Shown here: in pieces, positions 43,212-52,878 of the stretch
How the letters are laid out: every line of letters starts with the position of its first letter
How positions within the stretch are numbered: position 1 is the stretch's first letter
Assembly: GCA_900767415.1 (NCBI GenBank)
Contig: CAAFYZ010000031.1
Coordinates: 30,198 to 94,197 of the forward strand
Reading direction: 5' to 3'
DNA from: Clostridia bacterium
GTDB lineage: Bacteria; Bacillota; Clostridia; Oscillospirales; CAG-272
Length of the DNA stretch: 64,000 nt
Made by a program: the position numbers and the translations under genes
Notes under the pieces: generated by a model
The model's database searches: none
What the model saw: only the letters and a program-made list of their open reading frames with translations
Told to the model about the DNA's origin: nothing

Positions 43212-44276
43212 ATGATAACAGAAGAAAATATCCGCGAATTCAGCGAAAAGTGCGACAATATCTTTACACAGCTCCGCCGCGATGTCATCGGTCAGACCGA
43301 GGTCGTGGAGGGCACCGTCATTGCTATGATCGCGGGCGGCAACGTTCTGCTTGAGGGCGTTCCCGGCGTCGGCAAGACCCGTCTTGTGCGCAGTCTCGGG
43401 CGCGTCTTTGATATGCCGTTCTCGAGAATCCAGTTCACCCCCGACCTGATGCCCGCCGACGTTACCGGTACGAACATCATCGTCAAGGGCGAGGACGGCA
43501 ACTCCACGTTCCAGTTCCAGCCCGGTCCCATCTTCAGTAACATCGTGCTCGCCGACGAGATCAACCGTGCGACGCCGAAGACGCAGTCCGCATTGCTGGA
43601 AGCGATGCAGGAGCATACCGTTACCGTCATGGGTGTCTCCCGGAAAATGAAAGAACCCTTCTTCGTCCTCGCGACGCAGAACCCCGTCGAGCAGGACGGT
43701 ACCTACCCTCTGCCCGAGGCGCAGATGGACCGCTTTATGTTCAACCTCATCGTTCCGAACCCGGGACTTGACGAGCTCATGGAGATCGTCAACATGACGC
43801 AGAAGACCATGGCAGAGGTTGCCGAGCCGGTCTGCAGCGGCGAGGAACTTCTGAAGATGCGCGAGACCGCAAACGGCGTTCCCGTCGCAGACGATGTCAT
43901 GCGTTATGCGATGACCCTCTGCTCCGCGACCCATGCGTCGGCAGACGAGGCGAGCGGTGCGGCGAAGAAGTATATCCGCCTCGGCGCCAGCCCCCGTGCC
44001 GGACAGGCACTCATCTCCGCCGCGAAGGTTATGGCACTGATGAAGGGAAGATACAACGTCGCATACAGCGACATCAACGCGCTGGCAAAACCCGTACTCC
44101 GCCACCGTATGAAGCTCAACTTCGAGGCGATCGCAGACAGAGTCGCTCCCGACACCATCGTGGATATGATTATCGAAGAGGTCGGTGAACGCTTCGGCAT
44201 CAACCCGAAGAAAGAAGCCGCGAAGACCGAAGGCGCGGAAGAAAAGAAAAAAGGACTCTTCGCGAAAAAAGCATGA
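43212..44276 (+). CDS. MoxR-family AAA+ ATPase
   Basis: A 354-residue AAA+ protein of the MoxR clade, whose members act with VWA proteins to mature or insert cofactors into protein complexes. Walker A is GVPGVGKT (about 51-58), Walker B IVLADEINRA with the helix-2 insert LEAMQEHTVTV, sensor 1 ATQNPVEQDGTYPLPEAQMDRF, and the C-terminal lid ends in a Lys-rich tail (KKGLFAKKA). AAAAGGAAG precedes ATG 43212. It is followed by DUF58 and two VWA membrane proteins in the classic order. Confidence 0.95.
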   Translation: MITEENIREFSEKCDNIFTQLRRDVIGQTEVVEGTVIAMIAGGNVLLEGVPGVGKTRLVRSLGRVFDMPFSRIQFTPDLMPADVTGTNIIVKGEDGNSTFQFQPGPIFSNIVLADEINRATPKTQSALLEAMQEHTVTVMGVSRKMKEPFFVLATQNPVEQDGTYPLPEAQMDRFMFNLIVPNPGLDELMEIVNMTQKTMAEVAEPVCSGEELLKMRETANGVPVADDVMRYAMTLCSATHASADEASGAAKKYIRLGASPRAGQALISAAKVMALMKGRYNVAYSDINALAKPVLRHRMKLNFEAIADRVAPDTIVDMIIEEVGERFGINPKKEAAKTEGAEEKKKGLFAKKA

Positions 44277-44320
44277 CTCCGAGGCCGCTCGGTCGAACAA
44301 AACAAAAGTAGGTTATCAGA

Positions 44321-45217
44321 ATGAAAGTCTCTTATCTGAACGACGCGTTTTTCAGCCGTCTCGAGACCTGCGCGCTTCATCTGCGCGCGGATCTTTCGGG
44401 ATTCTTCGGCGGAAAGCACCTCGTCAAGACATACGGTCAGACCGTCGAATTCGCCGATTACCGAGAGTATATGCTCGGCGACGATATCCGACGGATCGAC
44501 TGGAATCTATACAGCCGTTTTGAAAAATACTTTCTGAAGCTCTTTACCGATGAGCGGCAGATGCACACGCAGATCTTCCTCGACTGCTCCGGCTCGATGG
44601 GGAAGGTCAACCCGGGGAAAGGCGCTTATGCCATCGCGGCGGCGGCGGCACTCGGCTTCCTCTCGGTGCACAATACCGACAAAGTCTCTTTCAAACTCAT
44701 GCGCGGGAATCGTGCGGAAGATCCGTACGGCACGCTCGTGGGGAAAAAGGCATTTTTCCGCGCCGTCGCGTCGCTCGAAGAGACCGAATTCGAGGGCGAG
44801 TGCGACATCGCCGCGGCGGTGACGGGGTGCGAGTGCGGGACGCGGGACGGTCTTTCGATCATTATCTCGGATTTTATGACCGATTCCGACTGGCGCAAGG
44901 CGGTGGATTATCTCCGCTATAAAAACCGGCAGGTGCTCCTTCTTCAGGTTCTGACACCCGAAGAACTCGATCCCGCATACAGCGGAAACGTCAACCTCGT
45001 GGACGCCGAGGCGTCCGATCTCTTCGACGATCGGAATATGCGTCTGAAAATCAATGCCGGCATGCTGAACGCATATGATGAAGCCATGCGGGATTTCCTC
45101 CTCGGGATCCGTACGTTCTGTTCGTCGCGCGACGCCGGCTTCATCACGGTAAACAGCAAAGAGCCGATTGAGCGCGTTCTCTTCGGTGAACTGCTGAAAG
45201 TAGGTATAATGAAATGA
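44321..45217 (+). CDS. DUF58 domain protein
   Basis: A 298-residue soluble protein with the family signature VEFADYREYMLGDDIRRIDW (about 47-66) followed by a VWA-like fold with an intact MIDAS DCSGSMG (about 88-94) and ISDFMTD later. It is the standard partner of MoxR and is thought to bind metal and protein clients. AAGTAGG lies before ATG 44321, and its stop overlaps the next gene's start (ATGA). Confidence 0.93.
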   Translation: MKVSYLNDAFFSRLETCALHLRADLSGFFGGKHLVKTYGQTVEFADYREYMLGDDIRRIDWNLYSRFEKYFLKLFTDERQMHTQIFLDCSGSMGKVNPGKGAYAIAAAAALGFLSVHNTDKVSFKLMRGNRAEDPYGTLVGKKAFFRAVASLEETEFEGECDIAAAVTGCECGTRDGLSIIISDFMTDSDWRKAVDYLRYKNRQVLLLQVLTPEELDPAYSGNVNLVDAEASDLFDDRNMRLKINAGMLNAYDEAMRDFLLGIRTFCSSRDAGFITVNSKEPIERVLFGELLKVGIMK

Positions 45218-47148
45218 ATCTTGTTGCTCCTTTGGGTCTATTGGCTCTGGTAGGTACGCTCGTCCTCGTGCTGATCTACCTGATCAAGCCCAACTATCAG
45301 CAAAAATTCGTTTCCAGTACGTATATCTGGAAACTCAGTCTGAAATATAAGAAGAAACGCGTTCCCGTCAGCCCGCTTCGGAACGTTCTGATCTTCCTTT
45401 GCCAGCTCTTCGCGCTCGCGGCGTTCGGACTCCTCGTCGCGACCCCGGTGATCCGGCAAATGACGACCACACCGAAGAACGAAAAGATCGCCGTGATCGA
45501 CGCATCGGCAAGTATGCTCGTGAAGACGACGGACGGCTCCCGCTTTGAACGGGCGGTGGCGGAGGTGGCGACTCTCGCAGAGGCGACCCTCGCGGAAGAG
45601 GGGGGCGCGCTCAGCGTCATCGTCGCGGATTCCGAGGCGTACGTCCTCGTTTCCCGTGCCACGAGCGAGAATCTCACCGAACTGAAAACGAAGCTCGCGT
45701 CCTTAACCGAAGACGAGTTGAAATGCGGTTTCGGTTCTGCCGATCTGAACGGTGCGGCGTCGCTCGCCGAGGATATTCTGAAACAGAATTCCGAGTCGCA
45801 GGTACTCCTGTATACGGCGACCGACTATATCGACAAAGGTGATTTCACCGTCGTGAACGTCGCGTCGGAGGACGACTTCAACGTTGCGGTTCTCGGCTGT
45901 CAGCCGACCCTCTCGGAGACAAACGCCTATTCCTTCACGGTCGACGTCGGCTGTTACGGTAGGACGAAGCCGGTGGAGGTCACCTGCGAGATCTACGGCG
46001 TCAACAAAAAGCGGGATAAAGACGGTGCCGTCACCGATCCCGGGAAAAGTCTGATTGCGAAGAAGACCGAATATTTCAGCGATCTCTCTCCGACGAAAAC
46101 GATGATCTTCTCGGTGGAGGATTTCCCCGACGCAAACGGCGAGCCGATCCTCTCGTATGAGTATATGTATGTGCACCTGGACGAGGCGGACGGTTTTGAG
46201 AAGGACAACTCCTACAACGTCTACGGAGGAGAGAAGACCACGCTCAGAATCCAGTACGCAAGCTCCCAGCCGAACAACTTCTTCTCCGGTATCCTGCGCA
46301 CCCTGCGGCAGTCGAAGAAGGGAAGTTTCAATATCGAAATTCAGGAGGTTGCGCCGGCGGCGGCAAAGACCGAAGGGTTCGACCTCTATATATACGAACA
46401 TAAAATGCCCGAGGAGATGCCGACCGACGGTGTCGTCATGCTGGTCGATCCCGACAAGGCACCCGAGGGGAGCGGACTTCGCTTCGGCAATCTCGTCTCG
46501 GTGAACAGCTCGTCCACTCTGGCGTCCGGTACTTCGCACCCCCTGACCTCGGGGGTGAACCCCGACCGTATCACGGTTGCCGAATACCGGAAGGTCCTCT
46601 CGTCCGACGGCTACGAAGAACTCCTCTACTATCACGGCGACCCCGTGATGCTTTCCAAAAAAGATGACGGCAAGAAGGTCATCGTCCTCGCCCTGAACCT
46701 CAACAAGTCGAGTCTCGGCGTCGTCGTGGACTTCCCGGTGCTTCTTTATAACATTTTTGAATATTATCTTCCTGCCACGCTGACACGGAACGAGTGCGAG
46801 GTCGGCGGGACGGTCCTCTTAAATCCCCGCGGCACGGACGCGACGTTCGACGGTCCGGGATATGCGAAGCTCCCTCTTTCGGAGCTCCCCGCGAGCTACC
46901 GACTCACGTTGCCCGGTGATTACACCGTTACGCAGACCGACATGAGAGGGAACACCGAGATCGATCAGATCTTCGTCCATGTTCCCGCCTCCGAAAGCGA
47001 TATTACAAAGCAGGTGGACAGTCTCCCGGGACTGCATACGGAGACGACCATGGTAGAGTCGGATATCGACCTGCTCTTCTGGATCGCTCTGTTCGCGCTC
47101 GCCTGCCTGTTCCTTGAATGGTGGCTCCATTCGCGCGAGAGAAACTGA
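45214..47148 (+). CDS. BatA-type VWA membrane protein
   Basis: A 644-residue protein. Two N-terminal membrane helices (about 8-24 and 58-80) frame the BatA/aerotolerance-type segment, which is followed by a VWA domain with MIDAS DASAS (about 95-99). A long extracytoplasmic part follows, and a last membrane helix (LLFWIALFALACLFLEWWL) precedes RERN. It is translationally coupled to the DUF58 gene. In relatives such proteins assemble in the membrane with MoxR and a second VWA protein. Confidence 0.88.
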   Translation: MNLVAPLGLLALVGTLVLVLIYLIKPNYQQKFVSSTYIWKLSLKYKKKRVPVSPLRNVLIFLCQLFALAAFGLLVATPVIRQMTTTPKNEKIAVIDASASMLVKTTDGSRFERAVAEVATLAEATLAEEGGALSVIVADSEAYVLVSRATSENLTELKTKLASLTEDELKCGFGSADLNGAASLAEDILKQNSESQVLLYTATDYIDKGDFTVVNVASEDDFNVAVLGCQPTLSETNAYSFTVDVGCYGRTKPVEVTCEIYGVNKKRDKDGAVTDPGKSLIAKKTEYFSDLSPTKTMIFSVEDFPDANGEPILSYEYMYVHLDEADGFEKDNSYNVYGGEKTTLRIQYASSQPNNFFSGILRTLRQSKKGSFNIEIQEVAPAAAKTEGFDLYIYEHKMPEEMPTDGVVMLVDPDKAPEGSGLRFGNLVSVNSSSTLASGTSHPLTSGVNPDRITVAEYRKVLSSDGYEELLYYHGDPVMLSKKDDGKKVIVLALNLNKSSLGVVVDFPVLLYNIFEYYLPATLTRNECEVGGTVLLNPRGTDATFDGPGYAKLPLSELPASYRLTLPGDYTVTQTDMRGNTEIDQIFVHVPASESDITKQVDSLPGLHTETTMVESDIDLLFWIALFALACLFLEWWLHSRERN

Positions 47149-47163
47149 GAAAGGAGAAACAAC

Positions 47164-49944
47164 ATGATATCGAATTTCCGTATTGAATTTTCCCGTCCGT
47201 GGTTTCTTCTTCTTTTGATCCCGGCGCTGTTCGTTACCCTGTTCCCCTATTTCCGTCTGGCGAAAAAATTCCGCCGAAACCGCAACCGCGTGATCTCCAC
47301 CGTGACACACGCCGTTGCCATGACCCTCTGTATCACGCTGATCGCGGGCATTACCTTCTCTTACGACGTGCCGAACCGCGAGAACGAACTTCTCGTCCTC
47401 GTCGACCTCTCGGACAGCAGTAAAGAGAAGGAGGAGGCGAAGGGTGAGTTTCTTCAGTCGGTCGTGAACGCCTGCGACAAAAACACGAAGGTCGGCATCG
47501 TTTCTTTCGGTACCGACACGGTGTACGCAGCCCCCCTTTCGTACGACTCCCGCGAGGTGTACCGTCAGTATCTTGCGGCAAAACGCCCGGATACGAGTGC
47601 GACGGACATCGCCTCGGCGATTGATTTTGCCTCTTCGCAGTTTGAAAATCCGAAGTCGGCGAAGATCCTGCTTCTCTCCGACGGCATCGAGACGGACGGC
47701 ACCGCGCTGTCCGCCGTGAAGATCGCCGCCGCGAAGGGCATCAAGGTCGACGTCGCACAGTTTTCCAAAGAACAACACAGCGAAATGCAAATCATAGGTG
47801 TCAAAATGCCCGAAGATAAGGTCATCGTCGGTCAGGAAGTAAAGATTACTCTGACGGTCGAGACCAATCTGAAGGAAGAGACCGAAGTGCAGGTTTCGCT
47901 GAGTGACAAGGGCTTTTCGAGCGGTTCTGTCCGCGTCAAACTGAAAGGCGGCGTGGAGAGTTTTGAAGTTGCACACACCTTCCAGTCCGCCGGTATGCAC
48001 GATATGATTTTCTCGCTCGATCCGATCGGCGATGTCGATACCGTCGGCGAGAACAACGTCTATCATTCCTACTTCAACATCCCCGTCTTCGACAACGTTC
48101 TGATTCTCGAGAACGTTCCGGGAGAGGCGGACACCCTTGCCGCTCTGCTCGGAGAGGATCGCGGCAACGTCAAGGTCGTGAACATCCATTCCGAGTCGGA
48201 ACTCGTTCCGAAGAGCGCGAGAGAACTTTCGGCGTACGAAGAGGTCGTGCTCGTCAATATGGCGAACTCGGATCTCACGGGCATCGATATGCCTCCGAAC
48301 TTTGTGGAAGCCCTCTACGATTACGTTTACCACCTCGGCGGCGGACTTTTCACCGTCGGCGGTAAGAACGACCTCGGACCCGACGGTCTGACGCAGATTC
48401 CGCACGCATACAACCGCGCGGACATCGCCGACTCTCTCTTTTCTCAGATGCTCCCCGTCGATGTGATCGACTACACCCCGCCCACCGCCGTGATGATCGT
48501 CGTCGACGCCTCCGGCTCCATGAGTGAGGGAAGATACGAGGCGGCTCTGCGGGCGGCACGCGAGATTGCCGGTGCTCTGACGGCGCGCGACTATTGCGGC
48601 GTCATGACGTTCAGCGATACCACCAAGGAAGAGATCGACGTCATCCCCGTTGCCCAGCGGGAGAGGATCTATCAGACCATCGACGCGCTGAAACAGGTCG
48701 GCGGAGGCGGCGGAACCGTCTTCCGCGGTGCCATCAACGCGGCGGGCGGCGCGCTTGCGCCCCTTCCGGTCGAGCGGCGGCACATCGTCTTAATCACCGA
48801 CGGTAATCCTTCCGACCATCTGGAAGAAGAGTCGGCGAGCGACGAGAACGCGTTCGGCAAATACATCGACTACAACTATAATATCAGAAACATCACCATG
48901 TCGGTTTTCACCGTCGGAAGAACTTCGAGTCTCGAAGCGATGCAGAAGACGGCGGAGCGCGGACACGGAACGCTCTATGACGTTCCGCTCGGTGAGCTCG
49001 ACAAGATCACGACCTACGCGAGACAGGATCTCGCCGCGGCGCAGATCGCCGAACTGAACGAAGGGCTGAAAGCCACGCCGAAGATCAAGGATCAGACTTC
49101 CGTCCTCGTCGGCATCGACTCCACGATGAAGATTCCGTATCTTTCGGGTTACTACGGCACGAAGCTGAAAGAGGGAGCCAAAGCCCCGCTCTTTTACGAG
49201 TATGTGCCGATCTATGCCGAATGGAATTTCGGCGCCGGCAGAGTCGGCAGTTTCCTCTCGGATCTCGGCGGCGCGTGGTCGCAGGAGTTCGTCACGGACG
49301 AGGTCGGTATCCGACTGATCAAGAACATTTCGGAGAGTCTTGCACCTTCTGAAGAGATTGAGCCGGATCGGCTGCAGATCACCGTCAAAGAGGAAAAAGA
49401 CAATTATACCTACCGTCTGAATGTCTATACCTCTCTCGGAGAGGGAGAGAAGATCGTCCTGAAAGTAAAGCCGGAGTCGGCCGCCGCCGCCGCCGCATAC
49501 TTTGACGGTGTCCCGGTGACACCGCTCGGCGACAACGTCGGCTTTACCTTCCGTCTCACCGTCGGCGGCGTATACCGCGTCACGGTGGAAAAGCAGGATG
49601 CCGAAGGCAATGTGACGGCGTCCCGCTCCCTTCTCGAAACCTTCTCGTATTCGGAAGAATATCTTGAATTTCTGCCGGAAGAGCAGGGGACGAAGTTCCT
49701 TGCCTCCCTTGCCGAAGACGGGAACGGAGAAGTGCAGACCGACCCCGTCGGCGTGTATGCCGGATTCGCGAAGGTATATGCGGTCGTGACCGACCCCCGC
49801 CTTGTCTTCCTGATTCTCGCCATTCTCTGCGTTCTGGCAGACGTCGCGGTGCGGAAGTTCAAGTTCAAGTGGATTCACGAGATCGTAAGAGACAGAAAAC
49901 GCGAAAAAGAAATGACCAAAGAAAACGGGACAACCGAGAATTGA
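47164..49944 (+). CDS. Large VWA membrane protein with two VWA domains and glutamine-amidotransferase-like insert
   Basis: A 926-residue protein. N-terminal helices lie at about 12-28 and 40-62. The first VWA domain has DLSDSS (about 79-84); a GATase1-like region contains VLILENVPGEADTLAALL and GGGLFTVGG (about 310-400); the second VWA domain has the full MIDAS DASGSMSEGR (about 446-455) and LITDGNPSD. A beta-rich stretch follows, and a C-terminal helix (LVFLILAILCVLADVAV) ends in a basic tail. AAAGGAG stands before ATG 47164. With BatA and DUF58 it makes up the VWA part of the MoxR system. Confidence 0.9.
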   Translation: MISNFRIEFSRPWFLLLLIPALFVTLFPYFRLAKKFRRNRNRVISTVTHAVAMTLCITLIAGITFSYDVPNRENELLVLVDLSDSSKEKEEAKGEFLQSVVNACDKNTKVGIVSFGTDTVYAAPLSYDSREVYRQYLAAKRPDTSATDIASAIDFASSQFENPKSAKILLLSDGIETDGTALSAVKIAAAKGIKVDVAQFSKEQHSEMQIIGVKMPEDKVIVGQEVKITLTVETNLKEETEVQVSLSDKGFSSGSVRVKLKGGVESFEVAHTFQSAGMHDMIFSLDPIGDVDTVGENNVYHSYFNIPVFDNVLILENVPGEADTLAALLGEDRGNVKVVNIHSESELVPKSARELSAYEEVVLVNMANSDLTGIDMPPNFVEALYDYVYHLGGGLFTVGGKNDLGPDGLTQIPHAYNRADIADSLFSQMLPVDVIDYTPPTAVMIVVDASGSMSEGRYEAALRAAREIAGALTARDYCGVMTFSDTTKEEIDVIPVAQRERIYQTIDALKQVGGGGGTVFRGAINAAGGALAPLPVERRHIVLITDGNPSDHLEEESASDENAFGKYIDYNYNIRNITMSVFTVGRTSSLEAMQKTAERGHGTLYDVPLGELDKITTYARQDLAAAQIAELNEGLKATPKIKDQTSVLVGIDSTMKIPYLSGYYGTKLKEGAKAPLFYEYVPIYAEWNFGAGRVGSFLSDLGGAWSQEFVTDEVGIRLIKNISESLAPSEEIEPDRLQITVKEEKDNYTYRLNVYTSLGEGEKIVLKVKPESAAAAAAYFDGVPVTPLGDNVGFTFRLTVGGVYRVTVEKQDAEGNVTASRSLLETFSYSEEYLEFLPEEQGTKFLASLAEDGNGEVQTDPVGVYAGFAKVYAVVTDPRLVFLILAILCVLADVAVRKFKFKWIHEIVRDRKREKEMTKENGTTEN

Positions 49945-49967
49945 CCCGGAAAGGAAGGAAATAACCT

Positions 49968-52802
49968 ATGAAACGCATATCGTGCCTGCTGCTTCTGTGT
50001 CTCACCGTAGGCATGCTTTTCCTCCTTGCGGGTTGCGGCGGCGAGTCGCTCGCGACGCCGAAGGGCGTCGCGGTCGACGGGGTAAAGCTCACGCTCGACT
50101 GGCGGGCGGTGAAGAATGCCGCATATTACACCGTGGAGATTACTTCCGCGGAAGGGACGGAGGAAAAAGACTCCGGAAAAAATACCTATTCTCTCGAGCA
50201 CCTCAAAGAAGGCGACTACACCCTGCGGGTGAAGGCGATCGTCAGCGGTGCCGACGAAGAACATAAAAATTCCGCATGGTCGGAATCCGTCTCCTTTACC
50301 AGAGAGCACGAGACGGGAATGACCTTCGCTCTGATCGACGGCGGAAAGGCGTTCGCAGTCAGCGGACTCGGTACGGCGGAAGGGGAGATTACCGTCCCCG
50401 ACACCTACCGCGGACTTCCCGTGACGGCGGTTGCCGACAGGGCATTCTATAATAAGAGCGCTCTGACGCGCGTTACCCTCGGAGACAACATCACCTCCAT
50501 CGGCAAACAGGCGTTTGCCAACTGCTCCTACCTTGTCGGCGTCAATCTGCCGAAGAACCTTACCGTGATCGGCACGCAGGCGTTCCAGAGCTGTCGCGTT
50601 CTGGAGTCGGCGGTCGACATCCCGGGGAAAGTGACCGAGATCGGCGCGCAGGCGTTTGAATACTGTCGCAAGATCCCCTCGGTTACCTTCGGCGACGGCG
50701 TTGCCGTGATCGGAGAGGGCGCGTTCGGCGGGTGCGAAGCCCTGACGACCCTCACCCTTCCCGATACCGTGAAGAGCATCGGGGAAAGTTCCTTCTCCCG
50801 CTGTACCTCCCTGCGGAGCGTCACGGTCGGAGACGGGATCTCTCTTCTTCCGAAAGACGCTTTCCGTTCCTCCGACGCACTGGTTGCCGTAACGCTCGGC
50901 ACCTCGGTGAGCGAGATCGGAGCGTATGCGTTTGCCGACTGCGCCGCACTCGCCGAGATCTCCCTGCCCGACAGCGTGAAGACGATCGGGTCGTATGCGT
51001 TCTCGGGCTGTGCGGCACTGACGGGATTTGCCCGTGTCGGTACCTCTCTTTCCTCCATCGGGCGCGATGCGTTCAAGGACAGCGGATTCTTCGCCGATGC
51101 GTCGGCGGACGCCGTGTATGTCGGCGCGTGGTTCGTCGGTTGTAAGAGCGGAGATATGCAGAAGAATTCCGTGAAGGACGGTACGGTCGGCATTGCCGAT
51201 TACGCGCTTGCCGGGTGTGAAAAATTCGGCGACGCGCTGATTCTTCCGGACAGCGTGAAATACATCGGAGAAGGTGCCTTCTCCTCTTCTAAAAAACTCA
51301 ACGTTGCCGTCATCGGTAGCGGTGCCGTAACGCTCGGTGCGCGTGCGTTCGAAGACTGCACGGCACTGACGCGCGTTATTCTCGGTTCGTACCGCACGGG
51401 CGATTCCGCCGGGATCGACAAGAGCAGTCTCGTATCCGTCGGCGATTATGCCTTCCGCAAGTGTGCGAACCTCGCGTCCGTCGAGATTCCGCAGACGGTG
51501 GAGAGAATCGGCGTCTTCGCCTTCCACGATACCAAGATGTACACCTCGGCAGACCGTGATGTCTACGCGGGAAAATGGTATGTCGAATGCAAGACGGAAT
51601 ACGCCTACGGGACGGTTGCCGTCGCCGAAGGGACGGTCGGTATCGCCGATTACGCCTTCTACCGTTGCAAGTCGATCACCTCGGTGAAGATCCCCGACAG
51701 CGTGAAGACGATCGGGCGCGCCGCGTTCTATCAGTGCTATACACTCTCCCGTGTGACGCTCCCCGCGACGCTCTCCGAGATCAAGGACTATACCTTCTAT
51801 CTTTGCGAAGAGCTGATCCTCCCCGAACTTCCTCTGACGCTCACCCGCATCGGACGCAGTGCTTTCTATAAATGTCAGCTGACGGTGTCGAACGCCCCCG
51901 AGGGAGAGAGACGCCTCATCATTCCCGACGGCGTGACCGAGATCGGTGATTACGCATTCTATTACTGTACCTTTACTTACGATGACCGCACGACCGGGGA
52001 AAAGGTCCCGGGCGGCATCACCTCTCTGGTTCTCGGCGACGGCGTCATCCGCGTCGGTGCACAGGCATTTGCCGGGATCGGGACGCTGAAGAGCGTGACC
52101 TTCGGTGCTTCGGTGCAGACCGTGGAAGAAAAGGCGTTCTATAAATGCACGTCGCTTCGGACGCTCGAAATGAACGAAGGACTCCGCATCGTCGGTACCC
52201 GTGCCTTCGCCCGTTGCGAGGCACTGGAGAGCATCGCTCTCCCCGCCACCCTGACCGATGTCGGCCCGTATGCCTTCTATCGTTGCAAGGGCGTGAAGAG
52301 CATTTCCCTCGGCGGTACCGTCCGCGTCGGCGACTCGGCGTTCCTCGGACTTTCCGCAGTGACGGAACTGAAGATTCCCGCCACGCTGAACACGATCGGA
52401 AAACAGGCGTTCCGCGGCATGACTTCGCTGAAATACGTTTATTTGCCAACAACAGTTGACAATATCGGCGCACACGCCTTCTACGGTTGTGCGAATCTTA
52501 CGCTTTATGTTGCGGCAGAGGCAGATCCCGCGGGATATGACGCCCGCTGGAACTCTTCCTATCGTCCCGTCGTATATTCCACCGAGGTGGACGACGCCGG
52601 CAACGTCCGCTCCTTCGTTACGGCGGAGGGCGGTGTTACCAACCTGAACGGTGCGACCGCCTTCTCCGCTCCCGAGCGGGAAGGGTGTGCCTTCGTAGGA
52701 TTTTCGGCAGGACCGTACGGCGCGCCGGAATACACCGTCGCGACGCTTGCCGAGGTTCCTGCCGGCACCCGCCTCTATGTCGTTTATACGCAGGAAAACT
52801 AA
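49968..52802 (+). CDS. BspA-type LRR lipoprotein (944 residues)
   Basis: Exported lipoprotein encoded 23 nt after the VWA gene. The lipobox is LAGC (C23). A fibronectin-III-like domain covers about 30-108 (LTLDWRAVKNAAYYTVEI). LRR_5 repeats of the BspA type cover about 115-875 (recurrent IGxxAFxxCxxLxxVxLPxxV). The end (about 880-944) resembles an InlB B-repeat (REGCAFVGFSAGPYG). GGAAAGGAAGG precedes ATG 49968. Its layout is a smaller version of the 2659-residue protein. Being in the MoxR transcription unit, it is a candidate client or surface component of that system. Confidence 0.92.
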   Translation: MKRISCLLLLCLTVGMLFLLAGCGGESLATPKGVAVDGVKLTLDWRAVKNAAYYTVEITSAEGTEEKDSGKNTYSLEHLKEGDYTLRVKAIVSGADEEHKNSAWSESVSFTREHETGMTFALIDGGKAFAVSGLGTAEGEITVPDTYRGLPVTAVADRAFYNKSALTRVTLGDNITSIGKQAFANCSYLVGVNLPKNLTVIGTQAFQSCRVLESAVDIPGKVTEIGAQAFEYCRKIPSVTFGDGVAVIGEGAFGGCEALTTLTLPDTVKSIGESSFSRCTSLRSVTVGDGISLLPKDAFRSSDALVAVTLGTSVSEIGAYAFADCAALAEISLPDSVKTIGSYAFSGCAALTGFARVGTSLSSIGRDAFKDSGFFADASADAVYVGAWFVGCKSGDMQKNSVKDGTVGIADYALAGCEKFGDALILPDSVKYIGEGAFSSSKKLNVAVIGSGAVTLGARAFEDCTALTRVILGSYRTGDSAGIDKSSLVSVGDYAFRKCANLASVEIPQTVERIGVFAFHDTKMYTSADRDVYAGKWYVECKTEYAYGTVAVAEGTVGIADYAFYRCKSITSVKIPDSVKTIGRAAFYQCYTLSRVTLPATLSEIKDYTFYLCEELILPELPLTLTRIGRSAFYKCQLTVSNAPEGERRLIIPDGVTEIGDYAFYYCTFTYDDRTTGEKVPGGITSLVLGDGVIRVGAQAFAGIGTLKSVTFGASVQTVEEKAFYKCTSLRTLEMNEGLRIVGTRAFARCEALESIALPATLTDVGPYAFYRCKGVKSISLGGTVRVGDSAFLGLSAVTELKIPATLNTIGKQAFRGMTSLKYVYLPTTVDNIGAHAFYGCANLTLYVAAEADPAGYDARWNSSYRPVVYSTEVDDAGNVRSFVTAEGGVTNLNGATAFSAPEREGCAFVGFSAGPYGAPEYTVATLAEVPAGTRLYVVYTQEN

Positions 52803-52878
52803 GAAAATCAACAGGGATCGGACCGCTACGATCCGATTCTCCGAAATTTATTCTTTCCATAAAAGAAAGGAATCCCGT